This document shows positions 26,795-34,158 of a DNA stretch of 34,158 bases, one piece after another. The position numbers were made by a program, and so were the translations under genes. Numbering within the stretch: position 1 is the first letter of the stretch; each line of letters starts with the position of its first letter. The notes beneath the pieces were generated by a model that saw only the letters and a program-made list of their open reading frames with translations, was not told where the DNA came from and searched no databases. The DNA is from an uncultured Bacteroidota bacterium (GTDB lineage: Bacteria; Bacteroidota; Bacteroidia; Chitinophagales; Chitinophagaceae): assembly GCA_903877645.1 (NCBI GenBank), contig CAIRES010000010.1, forward strand, positions 1 through 34,158, in the 5' to 3' direction.

Positions 26795-28126
26795 TCACTT
26801 TAATCCATATTCTTCGATTTTCCTGTATAAGGTAGCAATTCCTATATCCATCAGGCGGGCAGCTTCAGTCTTATTTCCTTTAGTATAGTGAAGCATCTTT
26901 TGAATATGCCATTTCTCTATCGTAGCTAAATGCAGCGGTGAATTATGGTCGTTTTCATTGCATTGTATATCAAACGGCAGACTTTTTAATTGCAGGCTAT
27001 CGCTGTCTTCTAATATCACGGCACGCTCAATGATGTTTTTCAATTCGCGCACATTACCTTTCCATTCATGCTGTTTTAAGGCATCCAAAACCTCTTTGGA
27101 TAATGACTGAATGTTCTTGTTTGTTTTGGAAGCATACATCTCCAAAAAATGTTGGGATAAAATCGGTATATCTTTGATCCGTTCCCGCAAAGAAGGTAAC
27201 TCGATCGTAAAAACAGCTATTCGGTAGTAAAGATCACTTCTAAAATGCCCATTTGCAATTTCAACTTGCAAGTTCCTGTTCGATGCAGCAATAATGCGTA
27301 AGTTTACCTTTTGCTCTTTGGTGTCGCCAACGCGGATATAAGTACCATTTTCAAGTAGCCTTAATAATTTAGGCTGCAGATCCAATGGCATTTCGCCTAT
27401 TTCGTCAAGAAACAATGTTCCATCCCTGGCTTCTTCAACCAATCCTTTCTTGTCTTTATTTGCACCTGTGAAAGCCCCTTCCTTATGGCCAAACAATTCA
27501 CTCTCAATAAGGTCTTTACTGAACGTACTACAATTTAAAGCAACAAAGGATTGATTGAAATGACGGCTGTTATAGTGTATTGCTTGTGCGAATACCTCTT
27601 TACCTGTACCGGTCTGCCCGGTCAATAAAATAGGGGCCTCAGTAGGAGCTACCTTTTTCGCCAATTCAATTGCGCTTTGCAAAGATGGACTGCTACCAAT
27701 GATACTATCAAAACTATATTGCTTACTTAATTGCTTTTCTAGTTTTTTTACTCTGTTCTGTAACACCACCTTTTCTGAGGCCCTGCTTAAAAGTGGTATG
27801 ATTTTGTCATTGTCGTCTCCTTTTACAATATAATCAAATGCACCGTTTTTTATAGCTTTTACCCCATCAGCAATGTTGCCGTATGCTGTTAGTAAGATTA
27901 CCTCAATACTCGGATATTTTTCTTTTACTTCTTTAGTAAAATCCACTCCATTACCATCCGGAAGCTTTACATCACATAGAACAATGTCTATGTTTTGTTT
28001 TGCTAACGCTTGTCTGGCAGTAGCTATACTGGCAACATCACAAACCTTATAGCCTTCCAATGAGATAATCCGCTTGAGAAGCGTCCTAAGCTTTTCTTCA
28101 TCGTCTATGATCAGAATAGTTATCAA
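26795..28126 (-). CDS. NtrC-family sigma-54-dependent response regulator
   Basis: A 443-residue activator with three domains. The receiver (1-120) has acidic D8-D9, phosphoacceptor D52 in LCDVKLPDG, and K102. The AAA+ sigma-54 activation domain has Walker A GQTGTGKE (170-177), the sigma-54 contact loop GAFTGA (217-222) and Walker [10 protein letters not shown] (236-244). The C-terminal Fis-type helix-turn-helix ends in [20 protein letters not shown]. After phosphorylation such proteins remodel sigma-54 RNA polymerase at distant promoters. The start is TTG at 28126: an in-frame TAG lies upstream with no ATG between. No histidine kinase gene is adjacent, so the input signal is unknown. The gene has its own terminator. 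Confidence 0.92.
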   Translation of the reverse strand: MITILIIDDEEKLRTLLKRIISLEGYKVCDVASIATARQALAKQNIDIVLCDVKLPDGNGVDFTKEVKEKYPSIEVILLTAYGNIADGVKAIKNGAFDYIVKGDDNDKIIPLLSRASEKVVLQNRVKKLEKQLSKQYSFDSIIGSSPSLQSAIELAKKVAPTEAPILLTGQTGTGKEVFAQAIHYNSRHFNQSFVALNCSTFSKDLIESELFGHKEGAFTGANKDKKGLVEEARDGTLFLDEIGEMPLDLQPKLLRLLENGTYIRVGDTKEQKVNLRIIAASNRNLQVEIANGHFRSDLYYRIAVFTIELPSLRERIKDIPILSQHFLEMYASKTNKNIQSLSKEVLDALKQHEWKGNVRELKNIIERAVILEDSDSLQLKSLPFDIQCNENDHNSPLHLATIEKWHIQKMLHYTKGNKTEAARLMDIGIATLYRKIEEYGLK

Positions 28127-28142
28127 TTTCAGCCTTTGGTTG

Positions 28143-28150
28143 CAAAGCTA
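28143..28150 (-). promoter_or_regulatory. -7 element upstream of the sigma-54 activator gene
   Basis: TAGCTTTG on the minus strand matches TAnnTTTG exactly and ends 16 bases before the TTG start. No good TTTG was found at -33. The 5' leader would be very short. Confidence 0.35.
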
Positions 28151-28325
28151 TGTAAGTTCTTGATTAAATAATTCAGTTATGTTTTCTTAACTCCGTCATC
28201 AATTTAATTCAGACCGAAATGCATTTTCATCATGCGGTGACTAGGATAAAGCTACCACATCTATATATCATAAATTGTTTTATTTTAATGGGTTAATTTA
28301 CTTTCTTCTTACACGCCATTTAACA

Positions 28326-28358
28326 TTTACAATAAAACCCCTTCCTTCCCTAACTTCG
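28326..28358 (+). promoter_or_regulatory. Weak promoter candidate for msrA
   Basis: TTTA (28326-28329), a 21-base spacer and TAACTTCG (28351-28358) each have one mismatch to the Bacteroidota -33 and -7 elements. The ATG follows 26 bases later. Confidence 0.25.
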
Positions 28359-28384
28359 TATATACCTTCACAAAACCAAGCACC

Positions 28385-29080
28385 ATGAAACACGCATCAT
28401 CTTATTTGTCTATACTGCTGCTGTCCGGCAGCCTCATCTCCTGCGGCCAAACCGTGGCGCCCAACAAGGCAAAACAGGTTGCCAATACCTTTGCCGCCGA
28501 CAAAATACCTGCCGACCTGTCGCATTACAGCCAGGCCACCTTTGCTGCCGGTTGCTTCTGGCGCGAGGAAACCCTTTTTGAGAGCATTAAGGGCGTTATA
28601 GACGGCGTTTCGGGCTATGCAGGCGGCACTACAGCGCACCCCACCTACGAAGACGTGGAAACAGGCTCCACAGGCCATGCCGAAACAGTGAACATATACT
28701 ACGATAGCACTAAGATCACCTATCCGCAACTGCTCAGCATATACTTCGAGGCACAGGAAGATCCCACACAGGTCAATGGCCAGGGTCCTGACGAAGGCAC
28801 ACAGTACCGCTCCGTTATTTTTTACCGCAATGCAAAAGAAAAGGCAATGGCAGAACAGCAGATCGCCGCGCTCAACAAGTCGGGCAAGTACAAGGCGCCA
28901 ATAGCTGCGGAAGTGAAGCCATACGGGGTATTCTGGCGCGCCGAGGATTACCACCAGCACTACATCAATACCAATACCGATAACCCCTATGTGGCACATG
29001 TATCTATCAGGGACATCGCCCGCTACCAGGCTGCCCATCCCGGGATGATCAAACCCGGCCACAGCTTTGCAGCGAAATAG
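28385..29080 (+). CDS. msrA: Peptide-methionine (S)-S-oxide reductase MsrA, lipoprotein form
   Basis: 231 residues. The N-terminus SILLLSGSLISC (lipid-modified Cys20) predicts a lipoprotein, so this MsrA acts outside the cytoplasm, repairing oxidised methionine in envelope proteins. The catalytic motif GCFWREE (Cys57) and the signatures SGYAGG, TGHAETV and GTQYRSVIFY are present. After Cys57 the protein has no further cysteine, so the usual resolving cysteines are absent. It must either be reduced directly by a thiol partner or form an intermolecular disulfide. No msrB domain or neighbour is seen. It converges on the next gene with a 14-base gap. Confidence 0.93.
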   Translation: MKHASSYLSILLLSGSLISCGQTVAPNKAKQVANTFAADKIPADLSHYSQATFAAGCFWREETLFESIKGVIDGVSGYAGGTTAHPTYEDVETGSTGHAETVNIYYDSTKITYPQLLSIYFEAQEDPTQVNGQGPDEGTQYRSVIFYRNAKEKAMAEQQIAALNKSGKYKAPIAAEVKPYGVFWRAEDYHQHYINTNTDNPYVAHVSIRDIARYQAAHPGMIKPGHSFAAK

Positions 29081-29094
29081 GGGAGGAAAGGATG

Positions 29095-30003
29095 CTATTG
29101 ATACACCTTCTCTTTGAATCTATACACCACCTTGCGTGTATTGTGCATATTGGTGGTACTCACAATGATGTCGCACGTAGTGAAATTCCTGAACGTATAC
29201 TCAAAATCAGTGCAATCAACACTGTTCAGTAATGCTGCATTTCTTACCAGCAGCCTTTTGATGAATAAAACCCTGGTGCTGATCATCGGTTTCTCATTAG
29301 TACCTACCGGGAAAGCGCGGCAGCATTTAGGCAGCAGGTTGCCGTCCTTCTCCTCAAATTTCTTGGTCACCTTCCATTCCGGAAAATATACCGACCGTTC
29401 CTTCACGTGGCCATTTTCGCCATAGGTATAGGACTCTATGTGCACCACATCTTTATTATTATCGTTCAGGCGCACTTCCTTCGTTTTCTGGTTCTCTTTG
29501 TTGTAGTACGATTTTGTGTAGAATTCTATTTTGCCATTAAAGTAGGAGCATTCATGCACCTCCATTTCGCCGGTTTTTTTATCTATCGAATAATCAAAGC
29601 TCTTGCGGTAGTTATTGCCGCTTACTTTATTATCTTCTACCGAGTGGGTCTTCCGGTTCTTATCGTCATAGGTCCATTCCTTGGTCAGTTGCAGGTTATC
29701 ATCTTTATACTCTTCCGTTTTGATCACCTGCTTTTTAATGTTCAGGTACGTCACTGTTTTGTATACCGACTTGTCGTGGTATGGAAAGGCAATATGCATG
29801 ATCGCCAGGCTGTCGGTTGAGGTCAGTATTACAGCGCTGTCCGATGGGAATAGCCTGAGGCTGTCCATCGTGTTGTAGTTATAGGTGTACTCATGCGTTA
29901 TCGTACCGGTATTGTAGGTATTCCATCCTGCTTTAAATGTCTTTTGCGCCATTGCGGGCATAGCAAAAGCAAGAAGAAAAATAGTGAAAATGGATAGCCT
30001 CAT
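29095..30003 (-). CDS. Secreted protein of unknown function
   Basis: 302 residues from the ATG at 30003, which opens signal peptide MRLSIFTIFLLAFAMPAMAQ. An upstream ATG at 30036 would overlap the promoter candidate and add a non-signal extension, so it is rejected. The body is rich in Lys, Tyr, Asn and Asp. It contains repeated strands of the type YNKENQKTKEVRLNDNNK and YTYGENGHVKERSVYF, resembling the short repeats of YD/MORN-like or toxin_YwqK-type secreted proteins. No catalytic motif was recognised. It is probably periplasmic or surface-exposed and single-gene transcribed. Confidence 0.65.
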   Translation of the reverse strand: MRLSIFTIFLLAFAMPAMAQKTFKAGWNTYNTGTITHEYTYNYNTMDSLRLFPSDSAVILTSTDSLAIMHIAFPYHDKSVYKTVTYLNIKKQVIKTEEYKDDNLQLTKEWTYDDKNRKTHSVEDNKVSGNNYRKSFDYSIDKKTGEMEVHECSYFNGKIEFYTKSYYNKENQKTKEVRLNDNNKDVVHIESYTYGENGHVKERSVYFPEWKVTKKFEEKDGNLLPKCCRAFPVGTNEKPMISTRVLFIKRLLVRNAALLNSVDCTDFEYTFRNFTTCDIIVSTTNMHNTRKVVYRFKEKVYQ

Positions 30004-30037
30004 TATGATTAAATACCGCTGACACAGATCAGGCATA

Positions 30038-30068
30038 CAAAGTAGATAACCTTTGGCCGGAATAGCAA
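30038..30068 (-). promoter_or_regulatory. Promoter candidate for the unknown secreted gene
   Basis: On the minus strand TTG (30068-30066), a 20-base spacer and CTACTTTG (30045-30038). The TTTG part of the -7 element is kept, but the leading TA is displaced by one base. It ends 34 bases before the chosen ATG. Confidence 0.3.
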
Positions 30069-30115
30069 CTTTTTTTAATCACACCCTGTTAATAGCATAG
30101 GGTAGGGTATCCCTG

Positions 30116-30146
30116 AAATAAAACAGTCCCGCATAGTGCGGGACTG
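30116..30146 (-). terminator. Rho-independent terminator of the gldLMN operon
   Basis: A perfect 10-bp stem (arms 30124-30133 and 30137-30146, CAGTCCCGCA) with a three-base loop. On the minus strand it is followed by TTTTATTT. It lies 24 bases after the stop of the beta-barrel gene and closes the operon that starts beyond the right edge. Confidence 0.88.
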
Positions 30147-30170
30147 CCAATAGCATAAAAGAAGGTAGTA

Positions 30171-30917
30171 TTAGTTGTGCCTTGTCCTGTAAGACGACCT
30201 GCCTTTGCCTCCTATCTTACCGAGGTAGAAGTCGAGTCCGAAAGTGAGTACAGAGAACATATCATTGTATTGGTTATTAGCCACCGGCTGAAGGAAGTTA
30301 TAACTATCGATATAATCAGACATTGCATAAGCAAACTCGTAGTTAACATTGAACATTACCCTTCTGCTCACATGCAGGTTAAAGCCTGCTATGAAAGGCA
30401 CATAGAAGTTGCCGGTTGATGTCTTGAGGCTCGATGGGCTGTATTCTGTGATGTTGGCCACATCCTGCTTCTTGAATTTCAAGGTAGCGTTGGAGATGTC
30501 ATTCAGCATATAGCCTGCGCCCACGCCTACATATAGGCCGAAGATCGTCTTGGTAAAGAAGTTGGTAGGGTGGTTGAACAATTCACCCAGGCAAACCTTA
30601 CCATTGATAGACGCACCCGTGAAATTGTTATTCACGCTCAGGCCACTTGTCCAGTGGTTCTTAGGTTCGTACGATGACAGCCCGCCATGCTGTATTTCCA
30701 GCCCGTAAGACACCCATTCGTTGGCGTTACGGTCCAGGTGCAAGTGTACTACTGCTTCTGAGTTCGATTTTGCGAGGTCTCCATATAGCTCACTGTAGCC
30801 TACACCAAGGCCAAATGTCCACTTGCTGTAGGGGTAAAAAGGATCAAGCCTTACCTGCGCCTTCGAGCTAAAGCAGGCAGCGATACATAGTGATAATAGA
30901 ATAATTTTGCTTTTCAT
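30171..30917 (-). CDS. Outer-membrane beta-barrel protein downstream of gldN
   Basis: 248 residues from the ATG at 30917; a TTG two codons upstream is less likely. The signal peptide MKSKIILLSLCIAACFSSKA is followed by alternating amphipathic strands with glycines and aromatics (WTFGLGVGYSELYGDL, FGLYVGVGAGYMLNDI, FVPFIAGFNLHVS-type, VLTFGLDFYLGKI). This is typical of small 8- to 10-strand OmpA/PorT-like barrels of Bacteroidota. It lies 31 bases downstream of gldN and before the terminator, so it is the last gene of the T9SS operon. A role in T9SS is suggested only by that position. Confidence 0.72.
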   Translation of the reverse strand: MKSKIILLSLCIAACFSSKAQVRLDPFYPYSKWTFGLGVGYSELYGDLAKSNSEAVVHLHLDRNANEWVSYGLEIQHGGLSSYEPKNHWTSGLSVNNNFTGASINGKVCLGELFNHPTNFFTKTIFGLYVGVGAGYMLNDISNATLKFKKQDVANITEYSPSSLKTSTGNFYVPFIAGFNLHVSRRVMFNVNYEFAYAMSDYIDSYNFLQPVANNQYNDMFSVLTFGLDFYLGKIGGKGRSSYRTRHN

Positions 30918-30948
30918 ACGCAATTATTTAGTGCAATTTAGATTATAG

Positions 30949-31986
30949 TTAATACTTCCACAAATTCTTCTTGTAATTATTCAGCTCATTTTCGATGCGC
31001 TGTGCTTCTTGTTTCTGTTTGTCTTCATCATTAGGGTATTTGTCCCTGATGCGCAGGTCGGCAGGATTTGATTCCTTCACGATCAGCGTCTTGAAGTTGC
31101 CTTGCATGAACAGGTCATCGTAGCTGATGCCATATACATCCCTCTGTGTGTCATAAGCTTCTCTGCCTGCAAATGGCACCCTGCACTGGTTGAAATACAG
31201 GTAGAAAGGATGTTGCTCACCTATTACATCACCTGCGCTCGATTTCACCTTCTTGATAGGTGCCAGGCTGATGATCTGTGTAATGAGCCTTCCTCTTACC
31301 TTATCAAAGTAGTAGTCTTCCTTGATCTCCAGTTTGGTAATAGAATCCGGGTTAAAAGGATTGAAAACCGAGTGAGAGCCTATCGGGTCGCCGGTTAGCG
31401 AATCAAGGTCTGTTACGATAGTGCTGTCTGATAATGAGCGCAATACTTTCGAATAGCTCATCCTGCTTTTAAATCCTTCGTCGGCGTAGGCGATGATCTT
31501 ATCAGCTTTCAAGGCATCCATGATGATGCTCATCAGTGTTTCTCCGGGTACTGCAAATACTCGGTTCACAGAATCCGTAAGGTCTATCACACGCCAGATG
31601 CGCTTGTAGAAAGTGATGTTGTATTTGTTCTCATTGGGCAGCGGGAAAGGGCGCGCGCCGCGAAGCATAGGTATCTTATAAAAACCATCTACAGGGCGGG
31701 TACTGTCCATAGTGAAGTTGGAATAAGCCAGGTAGCTGGTATCAGCCACAAGCCCGTCAGATAACAGGTGGGATGTGTCTATCGCATCAGCCGGTATGAT
31801 CACCAATGGCGCCTTGGGTGTAGTATCTACCACAGGTGGTGGCGCTACGGTGGTGGCCATAGTGTCAGCAGCAGGTGCCGCTGTCTTCTTCTTCTTGTGC
31901 TTCCTGTGAGTACTCTGTGCGTGCAGCATAGTACTCATCCCGAAGGGGATGAGTACTAATAGTGCAAGTATGATTCTCTTTTTCAT
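30949..31986 (-). CDS. gldN: Gliding motility / T9SS protein GldN (PorN family)
   Basis: 345 residues, signal peptide ending MSTMLHAQ, then a Lys-rich and Ala/Pro-rich linker (about 25-60). The conserved GldN core follows (FYKIPMLRGARPFPLPNENK, KRIWRVIDLTDSVNRVF, PFYLYFNQCRVPFAGREAYD, YDDLFMQGNF). GldN is a periplasmic part of the T9SS, forming rings with the lipoprotein GldK under the outer membrane and contacting GldM. It starts 25 bases after the gldM stop, in the standard gldKLMN order. Confidence 0.92.
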   Translation of the reverse strand: MKKRIILALLVLIPFGMSTMLHAQSTHRKHKKKKTAAPAADTMATTVAPPPVVDTTPKAPLVIIPADAIDTSHLLSDGLVADTSYLAYSNFTMDSTRPVDGFYKIPMLRGARPFPLPNENKYNITFYKRIWRVIDLTDSVNRVFAVPGETLMSIIMDALKADKIIAYADEGFKSRMSYSKVLRSLSDSTIVTDLDSLTGDPIGSHSVFNPFNPDSITKLEIKEDYYFDKVRGRLITQIISLAPIKKVKSSAGDVIGEQHPFYLYFNQCRVPFAGREAYDTQRDVYGISYDDLFMQGNFKTLIVKESNPADLRIRDKYPNDEDKQKQEAQRIENELNNYKKNLWKY

Positions 31987-32011
31987 AATCTATAGAATTA
32001 GATTTCTTCAA

Positions 32012-33547
32012 TTACTCTGCCGTGAAAATGATCGGGTCTAACGACCTCTTTAATCCATCAGGGCCAGTTGCAAACACGAAGTCGAATGTGATACGGGTAC
32101 CCGGAACAACGCCATTCATTGCTGCTTTCATTTCAGGAGTAAATTCATTACTGTTTGATTCAAACTTCTGAATATCGCTCCTTGGCTTGCTCATGAACAT
32201 CGTAAAGTGATTGATGTTGAACTTTGCGTCGAAATCGAAATCTTCAAGTATAGCAAATATCCTGTTCTGCGATTTCATTGCTGCCGCGGCTAACCTGCCT
32301 CCACCTTTGTTCGCAAATTTTACGTGTGGGGGCGGGATAGGCTTTACACGGAATTCGGCAGCGCCCAGCAGGGCTGTTTTGCCACCACCAAGGTCGCCGG
32401 TCACATTGATCTTTACGTTGCCGCGGGTAGTAACTTTTACATTGTAAGTGCCATTACTGCCGGTCATAGTGCCTGCACTGATGCTCGCCCTGATCTTGTC
32501 TTTAGGGAAGCCTGCTGCTGCTACACTTACAGGGTTATCAACACCAATGTACAGTACGTTCATCTTATCTGCTGTAACTGATGCCGATGGGCGGGCTACA
32601 GTATACGTTTGCTCAGGAAGCTGGTATTCAGATATGGTTCCGTCTGTTTTCTTCACACGGATGGTACCTGACCATTTTTTCTCACCTTCTGATGAAGCAG
32701 CTACTGTGTACATACCTTTACCGTCTACTACATTCAGCTTTTGGCCGCCTACAGTGATCTCCGGTTGGGTCTTAGAATCAAATGCTGTTAAGAACACCTG
32801 TGCCTGGTATTGCTGGCCTACGAGTACATAAGAAGACGGGGCTACTGCCACTGCTTCAAATTTATCGAGGTTGATCACAGCCTTATCAGCTTCGCCAAGT
32901 ATCTTTTTTACTACATCAGATTCTGTGTTCTTCAGATCGGCCTGTATTTTGGTCAGCGCGGTGATAGCTGCCGTCAATGGTATGCCATCGCCGAAGTTAT
33001 CTTCTTCCCATGTTGTTTTTACACTACCTGGCCGCTTTGGCGGGTCCTGTGCATTAAGGGCCAGTTGCAGGCCTTCCCTGTCCTTTGGCTCCAGTGCATT
33101 TAGTATCTTGTTCCTAGTGTCTTCGATGCGTTTCTTGAGTTCTAATGCCTTACCCTGGCGGATCATGAGGCGTGGAGAAAGGTCTATATCTGCACGATTT
33201 TTTACATCGCCGTTGTTTGCATCTACGCCACCACCTTTTTCATACAATTCTGTCTTTACGTCATTAATGTACTTGTCGAGGTCTGTTGCATATTGTTTAA
33301 CCTGCACAGCCCTTTCATATACCGGGCGTGCGCGCTCCGGCTCATTTTTTAGCTTGGTAGCTTCAAATGAGGCGAATGTATTATTAACTGTGCTCTGTAC
33401 GTTAGATGATGATGTTTCCAAACTTACCGTCAGGTTTCTGAAGGCGTCAAGAACGTGGTCTGTAACTGTAGTCGCTGCAATACCAAGCAGAACCAAGTAC
33501 AAGATACCCATCATCTTTTGCCGAGGCGTTTCTTTTAAAGATGCCAT
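32012..33547 (-). CDS. gldM: T9SS motor protein GldM (PorM family)
   Basis: 511 residues, normal for the family. The N-terminus KETPRQKMMGILYLVLLGIA holds the single transmembrane helix (about 14-33). A helical periplasmic region and Ig-like periplasmic domains (AVAPSSYVLVGQQYQAQVFL and onward) extend to the C-terminus. GldM dimers sit with a GldL pentamer in the inner membrane as a proton-driven motor that transmits energy across the periplasm to the GldK/GldN ring. An 85-base gap separates it from gldL. Confidence 0.95.
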   Translation of the reverse strand: MASLKETPRQKMMGILYLVLLGIAATTVTDHVLDAFRNLTVSLETSSSNVQSTVNNTFASFEATKLKNEPERARPVYERAVQVKQYATDLDKYINDVKTELYEKGGGVDANNGDVKNRADIDLSPRLMIRQGKALELKKRIEDTRNKILNALEPKDREGLQLALNAQDPPKRPGSVKTTWEEDNFGDGIPLTAAITALTKIQADLKNTESDVVKKILGEADKAVINLDKFEAVAVAPSSYVLVGQQYQAQVFLTAFDSKTQPEITVGGQKLNVVDGKGMYTVAASSEGEKKWSGTIRVKKTDGTISEYQLPEQTYTVARPSASVTADKMNVLYIGVDNPVSVAAAGFPKDKIRASISAGTMTGSNGTYNVKVTTRGNVKINVTGDLGGGKTALLGAAEFRVKPIPPPHVKFANKGGGRLAAAAMKSQNRIFAILEDFDFDAKFNINHFTMFMSKPRSDIQKFESNSNEFTPEMKAAMNGVVPGTRITFDFVFATGPDGLKRSLDPIIFTAE

Positions 33548-33632
33548 GCTTAAGTGTTTTTAGTTGTTTTAAATAGCCACCTGCTGTTGCCGGCAGTAGG
33601 CTGATTTATATAATGGGGTTAGTTCTGATCTG

Positions 33633-34158
33633 TTATCGTTTGAAAGCTTCCAACTGTGCTGCGTATACCTTGCTCAGGTCGGTCAGGTTCTTGTTGTAAG
33701 ACTTCATGTTCTGTGTAGCTGCTTCAAATTCTTTCAGCATGTTTGCAGAAGATGTGGTCATCTGGTTGATAGCGGTCAGTGTTTTTGTGAATTGGTCGAA
33801 GTTGCTGTTCATATCGGTCATGTTCTTGGCAAATGCTTTCATGCCCTGGCCTGCTGATTCAAAATCTTTCAGCATACCCTGAGAAGCAGTTGACATTTGC
33901 GACATAGCGCTCATTGACTTATTGAAGCCATCAAAGCCGGCAGCCACCTGCGACATATTATCGCGGAACTTCTTTACATCGCCCGATGCTGTTTCTATTT
34001 CCTTGATCAGCGCCTGTGTTACATTGAAAGAACCGGCTACCTGGTTTACAGACTCTACAGTTTTATTGAACTGGGTGAAACCTGCACTTAACTTCTGTAT
34101 TACGGCAGGAGATATAGCAGTTGCCAGCAGGTCATCAAGGCCCGATGCTTTATGCTCA
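33633..34158 (-). CDS. gldL: T9SS motor protein GldL (C-terminal part, cut by window edge)
   Basis: 174 C-terminal residues are visible; the frame is open to the right edge, so the N-terminal transmembrane helices lie outside. The visible part is helical and rich in Met, Asn, Gln and Ser. It contains three imperfect repeats of about 45 residues, starting FTQFNKTVESVNQ, FDGFNKSMSAMSQ and FDQFTKTLTAINQ, consistent with the cytoplasmic tail of GldL. The order gldL-gldM-gldN confirms the assignment, and gldK is expected further right. Confidence 0.85.
   Translation of the reverse strand, partial: EHKASGLDDLLATAISPAVIQKLSAGFTQFNKTVESVNQVAGSFNVTQALIKEIETASGDVKKFRDNMSQVAAGFDGFNKSMSAMSQMSTASQGMLKDFESAGQGMKAFAKNMTDMNSNFDQFTKTLTAINQMTTSSANMLKEFEAATQNMKSYNKNLTDLSKVYAAQLEAFKR

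Noticed and set aside
28397..29062. 221-codon minus-strand frame
   Set aside because: It is a shadow of msrA, whose catalytic motifs lie on the plus strand.
32871..33563. 230-codon plus-strand frame
   Set aside because: It is antisense to gldM. Its Ser-rich translation is typical of a shadow frame.

Overview
The window comes from a Bacteroidota genome, most likely a Chitinophagaceae-like member of the Chitinophagales or Sphingobacteriales. The evidence is the gliding/type IX secretion genes gldL-gldM-gldN, giant secreted proteins ending in T9SS type A sorting domains, Bacteroidota-type promoters (a -7 element TAnnTTTG near several starts), and several short intergenic repeats of the kind common in this phylum. 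The assignment rests on family recognition alone.

Layout, left to right. (1) Positions 1-362 are non-coding, with two hairpins. (2) Positions 363-17170 hold two tandem giant genes on the minus strand (2625 and 2899 residues). Each has a signal peptide, an N-terminal head, a long stalk of roughly 70-residue Ig-like (BIG_2-like) units, two YQW-type Ig-like modules and a T9SS sorting domain. The heads differ: choice-of-anchor L plus Calx-beta-like in one, NHL repeats in the other. The stalks (26 and 30 units) are colinear with a constant offset of four units. (3) Positions 17375-17757 contain an orphan T9SS sorting-domain remnant carrying inserted short repeats. (4) Positions 17766-23006 are a three-gene minus-strand efflux operon: TolC-like channel, lipoprotein adaptor and RND pump. 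A secreted PepSY-like protein gene with its own promoter and terminator lies next to it.

(5) Positions 23750-24608 are repeat-rich and have no convincing gene. (6) A GT2 glycosyltransferase (+) converges on a PAP2 phosphatase (-). They are followed by tRNA-Phe(GAA), which has a clear promoter and terminator. (7) Two very small minus-strand ORFs and an NtrC-type sigma-54 activator follow; this may be what is left of a kdp-like locus. (8) A lipoprotein MsrA (+) converges on an unidentified secreted protein (-). (9) The right edge is the 3' part of the T9SS motor/core operon (partial gldL, gldM, gldN) plus an outer-membrane beta-barrel gene, ending at a strong terminator.

Functionally, the gldLMN products belong to the machine that exports proteins such as the two giants, so machine and cargo lie in one 34-kb window. 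The pump operon, the PepSY gene and the sigma-54 regulator look clearly AT-richer than the giant genes, GT2, msrA and gld genes, which may reflect a different origin. The most distinctive observation is the pair of giant surface proteins that share one ancestral unit-by-unit stalk but carry unrelated heads.
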